Shown: positions 47,903 to 56,775 of the stretch, one piece after another
How the letters are laid out: every line of letters begins with the position of its first letter
Position numbering within the stretch: position 1 is the stretch's first letter
Source of the DNA: Saccharicrinis sp963677655
GTDB taxonomy: Bacteria; Bacteroidota; Bacteroidia; Bacteroidales; Marinilabiliaceae
DNA length: 64,000 bases
Reading direction: 5' to 3' (one strand)
Assembly (NCBI GenBank): GCA_963677655.1
Contig: OY782088.1
The notes under the pieces: model-generated
What the model saw: the letters and a program-made list of their open reading frames with translations, nothing else
Told to the model about the DNA's origin: nothing
Database searches by the model: none
Program-made: the position numbers and the translations under genes

Positions 47903-49177
47903 TTACTTTGCTGTTATTGAACCTTCTACATATTCAAACTCAGCATCAGGTCCTGCTTTAGTGCACTGAAACTTCATTGAATAAGTTACATATGATCCAC
48001 TATAAGTATCAAAAGTAATAATATAATAAACTTCAACTCCATCTACTTGTGTTACAGCATCATCAAACAATTCAGGAAGTAAACCTAATTGAATTCCATC
48101 AGAAATTGCTGCTTCGAATGTACTATATACATCTGAGTTAAATTTACCGTCTCTAATATCAAAATTCGAATAATATGATCCTGCTCCAAAATAATACTCT
48201 GCAGTACCATAACTATCAAGATATTGAGAACCATAAGTTTCACTTACATAATCAACAATCGTCTGGTAATCTGAACTTACCATTTCATATAATACTGTAG
48301 GATCAAATATCCACCCAGATGTTGTTAAAATATATTGATCAGTTTTTTCTACTGTTGATTGATACTCCTCCCAAGATCCGTTAGTGAATGTATATTGTAT
48401 TGCTTTTGTTGATGTACTAACTGAGTAATATTTATATAAAACTGCAACAATATCACCGTCTTGAGCATATGGATAATTAAGTTCTAAGAACTTAGGTAAA
48501 TAATCTTCAGGTTCATCTGAACTTGAGAAGTTATTATATTTACCAGGATCACCCATTGAATCATAATCATCATCTGTTAAAACATATACTTCAACTCCAT
48601 CAGGAATACCTTCACTTGCTACATCCCACTGTGCTCCATCAAATTGATAAAATTCATTTACAGTTGAAGCTCCACTATCATAATATTCATAAGTTACCAT
48701 AACTAAATCACCACTTTCTGCATTAGGATATACACCCAACAAAAAGTCAGGTAAATAATCTTCGGCAGGCATATTATAAGCGAAATTATTGTAATACCCC
48801 GGTTCTCCATAAGCAGTACCGAATGAATCATAATCACTTGATGATAATTCATATGAATCTGCGTCTGCTAAATCATATAAATAACTCAAACTACCTTGAT
48901 AATAGTAATATGTTACATTAATAGTAGAATTAGCATCCAATGTTGCATATTTATCAGCTAATAATTCTGGTATATATTCTGCAGCAGGCATTGAACTACT
49001 AAAATTACCATAGGTTGCTCCTAATTCATCATAATCATCATCAGTTAAAGTGTAATCCAGTTGCTGTATATTAGTTAAAGGTTGTTCATCTTCAATTTTA
49101 TCATATATATCTTCCATAGGATCACAACTAGCAAATAAAATAGCTAACAGGATATATATATTTAATATCTTTTTCAT
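47903..49177 (-). CDS. repeat-containing surface lipoprotein of unknown function
   Basis: The 424-residue lipoprotein has a lipobox (ILFASCD, Cys18). It contains three tandem repeats of about 55-60 residues at 41-96, 108-167 and 197-254. Each has the order Y-x-L, DDYD, YNNF, PAEDYLP, FL, YP, A, GD, V, YxYY. A divergent C-terminal region (about 281-424) starts with QYILTT and has no full repeat. The protein is strongly acidic and rich in Tyr and Asp. It lies 21 bp downstream of a TonB receptor gene, in the position where SusD would be for SusC-type pairs, yet it has no SusD features. It may capture the ligand of that receptor. Confidence 0.75.
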   Translation of the reverse strand: MKKILNIYILLAILFASCDPMEDIYDKIEDEQPLTNIQQLDYTLTDDDYDELGATYGNFSSSMPAAEYIPELLADKYATLDANSTINVTYYYYQGSLSYLYDLADADSYELSSSDYDSFGTAYGEPGYYNNFAYNMPAEDYLPDFLLGVYPNAESGDLVMVTYEYYDSGASTVNEFYQFDGAQWDVASEGIPDGVEVYVLTDDDYDSMGDPGKYNNFSSSDEPEDYLPKFLELNYPYAQDGDIVAVLYKYYSVSTSTKAIQYTFTNGSWEEYQSTVEKTDQYILTTSGWIFDPTVLYEMVSSDYQTIVDYVSETYGSQYLDSYGTAEYYFGAGSYYSNFDIRDGKFNSDVYSTFEAAISDGIQLGLLPELFDDAVTQVDGVEVYYIITFDTYSGSYVTYSMKFQCTKAGPDAEFEYVEGSITAK

Positions 49178-49198
49178 CTTTTCAAGTTTTAATAAAGT

Positions 49199-51748
49199 TT
49201 AGAATTTAATTTTTAACCCCGCAGACCATGTTGTACCAAATCCATAAAACACTTCAGATGTTAAATCATCATGACCAGATCCATCCTCAGCTTTTGAAAT
49301 ATACTCTGTATTAAAGATATTGTTAACATTTCCGTATAAGCTTGCATCTAAACCTGCAATATTAAATTTATAATTGAAATTCATATCTACTAAACCAACC
49401 TCTGGTAATTTCCAAGCATCAACTCCTGAATCTGTTAAAGCAGATCTGTTTTCAGGATCAAAATCAGCATAATGATTTCCATAATACACATAATCAATAC
49501 CTAATTTTAATCCTTCCAAAATTTTATAATCTACAGATAAAGATCCTGTTGTTTGAGCAGAGTTTCCTACATGAACATCTTTTATGTAAGCATTCTTTTT
49601 GGCAAGTAGCTCTTGTCCATCATAAAGGGCAAAATTTACATCATCCTGATAAATATAATCTCCAACTGATATCATTCCCCTCACAGTTAATTTACTATTA
49701 GGCTTATATGTGCCTTCAAATTCGATACCCTGGTGTAACTGATTTAAACCTGCAATATTAGCTGTTCTATCTTCAAAAATTGTTTCAGAAGGATCATCAG
49801 GATCCTCAACTTCTAAAGAATAACTTAACAACAATCCTTTATCTTTCCAATTTGTTCTGTATAATGAAACTTTAGCATCAAAAACAGCTGAATTAAAAAT
49901 ATATCCAATTTCGGAAGTTATGATTTGCTCATATTTTACATCCTCATTTATTTCATTTGTATAATTTAAAAACACATTAGAAAAATAAGGTGTTCTTTTT
50001 ATATAACCTCCATTAGCATACAAACTATGATTATTATTTAATTTATAACTAACTCCCGCTTTTACATTCCAGGGTAAAAACTCTTTCCATTCAGATTTTT
50101 GATCACCTGGCATATATTGATAATAATCAACACGTCTATAACTTTTACGAGACAATGCTGCCGATAAGAAAGAAGTAAATCTATTTTGTATGTACTCAAC
50201 CTGACCAAATAATCCTGTATAAAGTACATTACCATCATTATGGTATGAGTACTTATCACCTTCTACTAGCTTTGTATTTGGATCACGTGTAATAAACGTA
50301 TCATCCAAATAAAAGTCACCTCCTAATAAATCATCAATTTCACGATAGTGTTCTCCATTATAATATCTGGCATCTAAACCTAAAGTATATTTAAATGTAT
50401 TGACATCTTTAATCCATGTTGATAATAATCCTACCCATTGGTGATTGTTTACTGAGTTTCCAACAATAGTTTGAGAACCTTCAACTGTAGATTCCTGATT
50501 CGCCTCAATTGCACTATCAAAATCTAATAATCCATCACCTGTTCTACCTAGTGAACCAGCTACTCGTCTACCTCCACCTGAACCAACAGAAGCATACAAA
50601 GAAGTAGTAAGATTTGTATTATCACTAATAGTCCAATAATGGTTAAGTTGAGCCTGAGGTTTATGATAGTAATTGTAACCATAACCACCTCCATATGGTT
50701 GTCCTTGTCTTATACCATAATTACTATTGTACTTTTTACCATACTTATTATGCTTATAAGTCTCTATTGTAAGTTTGGTCCCCCTTTGATTGTGCCATTG
50801 AGGAGCTCCTACAATAGTGAAAGCCAAAGTATGCTTATCATTAAATCTTTTTGCGATATTTACAAAATAACTCCATGCATCAAAGTCTGTACCCATAACA
50901 TATCCATCTCCATATGTATGAGAACCTAATATCGTTAACGCCCAACCATTATCAGACATTCCCGTTGAAATAGACAACAATTGTTTTCTATATCCATCAT
51001 TTCCTACAAATGATTTAAATACTCCTCCTTTTTTAGCATCAGTGGATTTAGTTAAAATATTGATGGTACCTCCAACAGACGACAAACCTAATTTAGAAGC
51101 TCCCAAACCCCTTTGAACCTGCATTGTACGAGTTACATCAGATAAACCTGCCCAGTTACTCCAGTACACCTTACCACTTTCCATATCATTAACAGGTACA
51201 CCATTAATAAGAACACCCACATTATTTGAGTCAAATCCACGTACATAAACAGTCGCATCACCAAAACCGCCTCCTTCTTTTGATGTATAAATTGATGGAG
51301 TAGTTTTCAATAACTCAGGATACTCCTGACTACCTAACTTTTCAGTAATAATTTCAGCAGGTAAAGTAGAAACAGAAACTGGTGTACTTCTATCTGTTAC
51401 TACTGATGCCAACACTTGAACCTCATTCAAACCAAAAGCATCTGGTTCTAAAATGATTTTTCCTAAATTTAAATCACCATCTACATTAACAGATTTTACT
51501 TGATCAACGTACCCTACATAAGTAAATACTAAGTCGCACTTTCCATCCTTTACATCTAGTTTAAAAGATCCGTCCAAAGATGTTACAGTTCCATTTGTTG
51601 TACCTTTAATTACAACTGTAGCCCCTATAAGAGGTTCTTCCGTATCAGAATCAATAATTATTCCTGATACTTTACCTTGCGCAAAAGCAGACATGGAAAT
51701 GGTCATTAATAGACCAATCACATAAAGCTTTGTGAAAATTTGTTTCAT
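49199..51748 (-). CDS. TonB-dependent outer-membrane receptor (non-SusC type)
   Basis: The 849-residue protein has a signal peptide (MSAFAQ), a CarboxypepD_reg-like domain (VSGIIIDSDTEEPLIGATVVIKGTTNGT), a plug with VYVRGFDSNNVGVLINGVPVNDMESG and KLGLSSVGGTINILTK, and a beta-barrel ending in LKIKF. It is shorter than SusC proteins and resembles catecholate- or vitamin-type receptors with a carboxypeptidase-like extension. It shares an operon with the repeat lipoprotein, and an inverted repeat that fits a TetR operator lies 84 bp upstream of its start codon. The ligand is unknown. Confidence 0.92.
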   Translation of the reverse strand: MKQIFTKLYVIGLLMTISMSAFAQGKVSGIIIDSDTEEPLIGATVVIKGTTNGTVTSLDGSFKLDVKDGKCDLVFTYVGYVDQVKSVNVDGDLNLGKIILEPDAFGLNEVQVLASVVTDRSTPVSVSTLPAEIITEKLGSQEYPELLKTTPSIYTSKEGGGFGDATVYVRGFDSNNVGVLINGVPVNDMESGKVYWSNWAGLSDVTRTMQVQRGLGASKLGLSSVGGTINILTKSTDAKKGGVFKSFVGNDGYRKQLLSISTGMSDNGWALTILGSHTYGDGYVMGTDFDAWSYFVNIAKRFNDKHTLAFTIVGAPQWHNQRGTKLTIETYKHNKYGKKYNSNYGIRQGQPYGGGYGYNYYHKPQAQLNHYWTISDNTNLTTSLYASVGSGGGRRVAGSLGRTGDGLLDFDSAIEANQESTVEGSQTIVGNSVNNHQWVGLLSTWIKDVNTFKYTLGLDARYYNGEHYREIDDLLGGDFYLDDTFITRDPNTKLVEGDKYSYHNDGNVLYTGLFGQVEYIQNRFTSFLSAALSRKSYRRVDYYQYMPGDQKSEWKEFLPWNVKAGVSYKLNNNHSLYANGGYIKRTPYFSNVFLNYTNEINEDVKYEQIITSEIGYIFNSAVFDAKVSLYRTNWKDKGLLLSYSLEVEDPDDPSETIFEDRTANIAGLNQLHQGIEFEGTYKPNSKLTVRGMISVGDYIYQDDVNFALYDGQELLAKKNAYIKDVHVGNSAQTTGSLSVDYKILEGLKLGIDYVYYGNHYADFDPENRSALTDSGVDAWKLPEVGLVDMNFNYKFNIAGLDASLYGNVNNIFNTEYISKAEDGSGHDDLTSEVFYGFGTTWSAGLKIKF

Positions 51749-51791
51749 TTTTAAATTGATTTAGGTGTTTCTATATTCAAATAGTTGTTTA

Positions 51792-51845
51792 CAAAAGTAA
51801 AAAAATATCACTGCAAATATCACAAAAACCGACCGACAAGTCGGT
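51792..51845 (-). promoter_or_regulatory. promoter with TetR-type operator upstream of the TonB receptor
   Basis: A minus-strand TAnnTTTG box (TACTTTTG) lies at 51799-51792, 44 bp before the start codon. A 14-bp inverted repeat ACCGAC-AA-GTCGGT occupies 51832-51845 and is preceded by another ACCG (51828-51831). This looks like a TetR/AcrR operator at about the -35 to -60 region, so repressor binding would block transcription. The tetR gene lies just upstream on the same strand. The rest of 51749-52123 shows only terminator-like hairpins. Confidence 0.65.
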
Positions 51846-51943
51846 ATATTTTACCTTAAGTATCTGTTAAAATAACATTACCCCTTACATTAGGTTAACT
51901 AAACACAAATAAAGAAAACTGTAAATCAAGCATTATTAAACAA

Positions 51944-52077
51944 AAGAGCTCTATATAGGTAGCTCTTCTTATTTAACATAGTTACATTTGTTTTTTCAAC
52001 TATAAAAAAAATATAATTTGGAGAGAAAAGTGAAATATAGCACTTTTTTACAAGGAAACCCCTTTTATTTAAGGGGT
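51944..52077 (-). terminator. terminator-like hairpins after the TetR gene
   Basis: Two hairpins follow the tetR stop codon: ACCCCTT/AAGGGGT at 52058-52077 and AAGAGCT/AGCTCTT at 51944-51967, the latter followed by T-rich sequence on the minus strand. They probably insulate the regulated receptor promoter. Confidence 0.55.
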
Positions 52078-52123
52078 AATATGAAATATTAAACCATATT
52101 TCAATTAAAATCTACATCTTTTA

Positions 52124-52681
52124 CTACCTAGCTGCACCATTCCAATATAAATCAAAAGCTTCCTCAAATTCAGACTTAAACTTTGCCAATGGATTAACTT
52201 GTGTTAGAAAATAATTAGCTGTAGAACGAGTAAATGCAAAATCAAAAAAAGTGATTAAATCGGTATTATAATTCTTCATCACTCCCATATTTACCTTTTG
52301 CATAATATTTTTTTGAGGACCATCTAATGTCTCTCGTACAGAAAGTGCATGTATTTTTATATACGGACTGGCTTCAAAGCTATTGATATAATGAAACTTA
52401 TTTGGATTCTTTATAAACCATTTAACAATTTTTCCAAATACATCCTTTGTATAAGCATGTGGATCTTCTTCTTCAGACATTTCTGAAACACATTCGTTTT
52501 CAATTTCAAACATAAGGGATTTATATATATCAACAATTAATTGATCCTTACTTTTAAAATAATGATACAATGTACCTTTCGCAATCCCAACTTTATTAAT
52601 TAATTCATTTGTTGAGGCTGAAAAACCTTTATTTACAAATAAATCAATTGCGCCACTTATAATAATATCTTTCTTTTTCAT
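52124..52681 (-). CDS. TetR/AcrR-family regulator
   Basis: The 185-residue protein has a typical N-terminal TetR helix-turn-helix (FSASTNELINKVGIAKGTLYHYFKSKDQLIVDIY, residues about 20-55) and an all-helical ligand domain. Its probable target is the ACCGAC/GTCGGT repeat upstream of the adjacent TonB receptor operon, which it would repress until a ligand binds. A minus-strand TACTTTTG sequence (52741-52748) could be its own -7 box, although no -33 partner is clear. Confidence 0.88.
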   Translation of the reverse strand: MKKKDIIISGAIDLFVNKGFSASTNELINKVGIAKGTLYHYFKSKDQLIVDIYKSLMFEIENECVSEMSEEEDPHAYTKDVFGKIVKWFIKNPNKFHYINSFEASPYIKIHALSVRETLDGPQKNIMQKVNMGVMKNYNTDLITFFDFAFTRSTANYFLTQVNPLAKFKSEFEEAFDLYWNGAAR

Positions 52682-52814
52682 TCAAATAGGGGGAATATAA
52701 AATACTTTAATAGAAATTATTCTTTACAATACAAGAGCAACAAAAGTAATAATGTATTTATAAAAATCAGAAAATTATTTTAAATAAGATAATTTAACAA
52801 AATAATATAAACAC

Positions 52815-52851
52815 AAAAAAGGCTAAATCTCTACAAGATTTAGCCTTTTTT
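52815..52851 (-). terminator. strong terminator after the MFS gene
   Basis: A perfect 16-bp stem (arms 52815-52830 and 52836-52851, core GGCTAAATCT/AGATTTAGCC) with loop CTACA has T-runs on both sides, 20 bp past the stop codon at 52871. Confidence 0.9.
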
Positions 52852-52870
52852 AATATATAAATGTTCTTAT

Positions 52871-54160
52871 TTATTCTACAGGTATATCTGTATTTACATT
52901 TTTACTTCCTAGCAAAGAATAATACAATAAATATGCTAAACCTAGAAATGGTACCCAATATGACGCCATGAAACCTAGATTATCTGCAACACCATTTTGT
53001 ATTAAAGGTAAAATTCCTCCTCCTACTACCATAGTCATAAAAATACCTGATGCAGATGCAGTAAAGCGACCTAGTCCTTCAACAGCAAGATTAAATATTC
53101 CTCCCCACATAACTGAAGTACACAATCCAATTAATACTAAATACATGGCATTAATAGGTACTTTTGCAAATAAGAATGTTACACCACTAGTTGAACTTTG
53201 AAAAACAGGAATTGAAACAGTTGATGTAATTGGTGAAATTATAGCCATTAAAGCCAAAACCATACCAATTGCTGATGCAACAATTAACATTGTTTTACTA
53301 GATACCTTTCCTCCAATAGATGCACCCACAAAACGTCCAACAAGCATTAATAACCAATAAGTAGCCACAACTGTTCCAGCAGTACCACCATCTAAAGCTC
53401 CTGCATTAGGATCCGTCAAAAAGAAGAACATAGTTCCTGGAACACCTACTTCTACACCTACATATACACCAATACCAATGGCACCCATAATAAAATGGCG
53501 GAATGACCATGCACTATGCTTTGACTTTTCTCTAACATTGTCTCCTGTATTTAAATGAGGCTCAGGAATACTTACAAAGTAAAGAACCAAACCGGCTAAA
53601 GCAAAGATTCCCATAGCAATAAACATTACTGGGTTTACATCTTTTATGGACGTATTCTTTGTAACCTCCCCCACTAGCATACCTACTAACAATGGAACAG
53701 AAGTACCCATAAATGAATTAAAAGTAGCACCAACTTGAATTAGCTGATTTCCTTTTTTACCACCACCACCAAGTGTGTTTAACATAGGGTTTACAACAAC
53801 ATTTAAAATACACATTGAAAATCCAGCTACAAAAGCACCAAACAAGTATACCCAAAAGCTAGCAGCAATACCAGACATATATTGAATGCCCACACCTACA
53901 AATCCAACAACAATTCCGATTAAAGCTGTTTTTTTGTATCCAATTTTTTCTAATAGCTTACCTGCTGGGATACCCATAAAAAGATAGGCTAGGAAATTAG
54001 CAAAATTCCCTAATATCCCTTCTAAATTACTAGCCCCAAACTGAGACTTTAATACAACACCCATAGGTGCAGCCAGATTAGTAACAAATGAGATCATACC
54101 AAATAGCAGGATCATCATTACAATCGGCAAAGTAAAATTTTCTTTCTTTGTCGTTTCCAT
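52871..54160 (-). CDS. MFS sugar permease
   Basis: The 429-residue protein has twelve predicted helices and an MFS layout close to the FucP/GlcP sugar group (MGIPAGKLLEKIGYKKTALIGI near helix 2-3, NVVVNPMLNTLGGGG, then VEGLGRFTASASGIFMTMVVGGGILPLIQNG). It lies downstream of the galK-MFS-galM unit, separated by a weak hairpin, so it may be transcribed separately. It probably imports a hexose; the sugar is not determined. Confidence 0.8.
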   Translation of the reverse strand: METTKKENFTLPIVMMILLFGMISFVTNLAAPMGVVLKSQFGASNLEGILGNFANFLAYLFMGIPAGKLLEKIGYKKTALIGIVVGFVGVGIQYMSGIAASFWVYLFGAFVAGFSMCILNVVVNPMLNTLGGGGKKGNQLIQVGATFNSFMGTSVPLLVGMLVGEVTKNTSIKDVNPVMFIAMGIFALAGLVLYFVSIPEPHLNTGDNVREKSKHSAWSFRHFIMGAIGIGVYVGVEVGVPGTMFFFLTDPNAGALDGGTAGTVVATYWLLMLVGRFVGASIGGKVSSKTMLIVASAIGMVLALMAIISPITSTVSIPVFQSSTSGVTFLFAKVPINAMYLVLIGLCTSVMWGGIFNLAVEGLGRFTASASGIFMTMVVGGGILPLIQNGVADNLGFMASYWVPFLGLAYLLYYSLLGSKNVNTDIPVE

Positions 54161-54383
54161 TTTGAAGTTTTAATTAGTTTTTATTTTAGTCGCGCCAAAA
54201 GAAAATAAAATATTTAAAATTTCAAAAAAATTGTATATGTTAAAAAATAGTAAGGAGAACTTTATTTCTGTTAAATATCCTCACTTTTTATTGAAAAATT
54301 CGAATATTGTCAACATATTACTTTAACAATCTGACACTTAAAAAAATATTATTTCACATAACACTTATATATAAAAAATCAAA

Positions 54384-54414
54384 AAAGCCACCCCAAAAAA
54401 ATTGAGATGGCTTT
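54384..54414 (-). terminator. weak terminator after galM
   Basis: An AAAGCCA/TGGCTTT stem with a 17-base loop lies 24 bp past the galM stop codon, followed by T-rich sequence on the minus strand. Confidence 0.6.
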
Positions 54415-54437
54415 ATGATTTTTATATTATTATAATA

Positions 54438-55460
54438 CTATATAAACTTATATACACATGTATGTTTGTAAACTTCACCAGGTTTCAAAACTGCATTAGG
54501 AAAATTATCCTTATTAGGTGAATCAGGAAATATTTGAGTTTCCAACGCAACTCCAGCCCATTTTTCAATAGGCTTACCTAGTTTTCCTTTATCTGAACTA
54601 TCAAAATGACTTCCGGTATAAACTTGAATTCCCGGCTGATCAGTATAAACTTCCATTTCTCGGCCACTATCTGGATCCATTAATCTTGCTGCCAATTTTA
54701 ACGAACCGTCAAAACCATCAATAACAAAATTATGATCAATCCCATCTACTAATTTAACCTGATCATCTGTAGAATGGCAAGCGTCCCCAATCTTTTTACC
54801 ATCAAGAAAATCCATTGCTGTGTCTTTCACTTCTAGTATTTCACCTGTAACAGTACCAATCTTTGCATCTATAGGTGTATACTTTGAAGCATTTAATTGA
54901 AGCTCTTGGTTTTCGATTGTTCCTGATCCTGCTCCTTTTAAATTAAAATAAGCATGACTAGTTAGATTGATAATAGTTGTTTTACTAGTTTCTGCAGTGT
55001 AATCAATTACGAACTCATTATCATCTGTTAATCCATATATTACACTTACTTTAAGTTCACCTGGATAATTTTGATCTCCATCAGGGCTTATTAATGAAAG
55101 TTTATAAGATTGAACAAATTTAGGATCTACAAATGGTTCTACTTCCCAAACTCTTAGATTAAAACCCTCAACACCTCCATGTAAATGGTTAGGATCATTA
55201 TTAATATCTAATTGATAAGATGCACCTTCAAGTTCAAATTTTCCTTCTACAATACGATTGGCAAAACGACCGCATAACGCACCTAAATATGCATCTCCGG
55301 CTAATGCCTCTTCAACTGTATCAAAGCCAACTACTACATCAGCAATTTCACCTTTTGTATCTGGTACTTTAATTCCAACAATCTGACCTCCTCTTGCGAT
55401 GAAAGAAACCTCAATATTATTGGCATTTTTTAAAATAAACTTATCTGAAGCTTTTGTCAT
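54438..55460 (-). CDS. galM: aldose 1-epimerase (galactose mutarotase)
   Basis: The enzyme has the galactose mutarotase fold: GAYLGALCGRFANRI-type sequence, NHLHGG (substrate His), the catalytic His in TSHAYFNLKG, and the catalytic Glu in ALETQIFPDSPNKDNFP. Starting at 55460 gives 340 residues; an ATG eight codons upstream (55484) is less likely because the shorter form begins close to the family start and has an A-rich leader. It supplies alpha-galactose to galK and is the last gene of that operon. Confidence 0.92.
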   Translation of the reverse strand: MTKASDKFILKNANNIEVSFIARGGQIVGIKVPDTKGEIADVVVGFDTVEEALAGDAYLGALCGRFANRIVEGKFELEGASYQLDINNDPNHLHGGVEGFNLRVWEVEPFVDPKFVQSYKLSLISPDGDQNYPGELKVSVIYGLTDDNEFVIDYTAETSKTTIINLTSHAYFNLKGAGSGTIENQELQLNASKYTPIDAKIGTVTGEILEVKDTAMDFLDGKKIGDACHSTDDQVKLVDGIDHNFVIDGFDGSLKLAARLMDPDSGREMEVYTDQPGIQVYTGSHFDSSDKGKLGKPIEKWAGVALETQIFPDSPNKDNFPNAVLKPGEVYKHTCVYKFI

Positions 55461-55525
55461 TTTTATTTTGTGTTTGAAAAGCATCTACTTAAAATTGATG
55501 CTTTTTAAATTATACTAACTCTTAA

Positions 55526-56734
55526 TTATCTAATTTTTGATCCTTTTGCTGCAAAGAAAATCAAATATAAATAATACACAAATAAACAACTAACAGCTGC
55601 AATTACACCTGCGATTGACTGAATACCACCCATAATAGGCATTAAAATGGCAGCCCCAATTACAGATGTTGCAATAATACCTGAAGCAACATCGGCATGT
55701 GGACCTAAATCTTCTAACGCAAGACTATAAATTACCGGCCACATAATTGAATGGAATAATCCAGTTCCTAAGAACATCCACATACTAACGCTTCCTGAAA
55801 TTACAATACTACCAGCTAACATAGCTGCTCCACCCAATGCACAAACTGAAAGAATTAAACCTGGCTTATATTTTTGTAATACAAAAATTCCTAAAAGACG
55901 ACCAACCATTAATCCACCCCAGTAATATTTCAACATATCAGTTGTTGAGGTTTCAATAACTGCTCCTGTATTATTAGCAAAATCAGCAAAGAAACTAGGA
56001 ATACCTATCTCAATACCCATATATACAAAAATAGCTAAAGAACCTAACCATACGTGAGTATATTGAAAAGCACTTGATTTATGCTTCACAGCACTCGATG
56101 CTTCTTCTTTTTCTTGTTCCTCTTTAATATTTGGTAACTTTAAAAAGAACATAATAAAAAGAATTACTGCAGTAGCAACACCAATACCAATAAATGGATA
56201 TTGAACAATTCCTTTAATAACAGAATTTTCAAGCACTTCCCCTTCTCCTAATTCTGGAGTAACTAATAAAATTGATACAAAAATAGGTGCAATTACTGTA
56301 GCAACAGAGTTTAACGCATTTGTTAAGGTTAAACGACTTGCTGAACTTTCTTTTGGTCCCAATGCAACAACATACGGAGCAGCTGCAACCTGAAGAATTA
56401 CTACACCAATAGCAAAAATTGAAACAGCACTTAAAAACCCGTAATAACCAAAACCAACTCCCGGGATACTTGCAAAGAAACCTAATGCAATCATTGCTAA
56501 TCCTGTAAAAATTGAAAAACGATAACCTATTTTATTAATTAAAAACCCTACAGGGACAGATAACACATAAGCTCCGTAAAAGAATGTATTAGGCAATTGT
56601 TTCTGAACATCATTTAATCCAAAAGCATCCTTTAAGAATTCTATAGTTGAATTATTCATTGTTGTAATAAATCCAAAAAGGAAAAACAATGAAGCCATTA
56701 CCACTAACGGAAATAAATATTTATTTTTACTCAT
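55526..56734 (-). CDS. glucose/galactose MFS permease (GluP/FucP-type)
   Basis: The 402-residue protein has the FGF-type start LFFLFGFITTMNNSTIEFLKDAFGL, FYGAYVLSVPVGFLINKIGYR, and LQVAAAPYVVALGPKESSASRLTLTNALNS. These are family marks of proton-linked glucose/galactose importers. It lies between galK (41 bp) and galM (65 bp), so galactose is the likely substrate. Confidence 0.88.
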   Translation of the reverse strand: MSKNKYLFPLVVMASLFFLFGFITTMNNSTIEFLKDAFGLNDVQKQLPNTFFYGAYVLSVPVGFLINKIGYRFSIFTGLAMIALGFFASIPGVGFGYYGFLSAVSIFAIGVVILQVAAAPYVVALGPKESSASRLTLTNALNSVATVIAPIFVSILLVTPELGEGEVLENSVIKGIVQYPFIGIGVATAVILFIMFFLKLPNIKEEQEKEEASSAVKHKSSAFQYTHVWLGSLAIFVYMGIEIGIPSFFADFANNTGAVIETSTTDMLKYYWGGLMVGRLLGIFVLQKYKPGLILSVCALGGAAMLAGSIVISGSVSMWMFLGTGLFHSIMWPVIYSLALEDLGPHADVASGIIATSVIGAAILMPIMGGIQSIAGVIAAVSCLFVYYLYLIFFAAKGSKIR

Positions 56735-56775
56735 TTTAAAATATATTAATAATAAAATTTAAGATCTTTCTTTAA

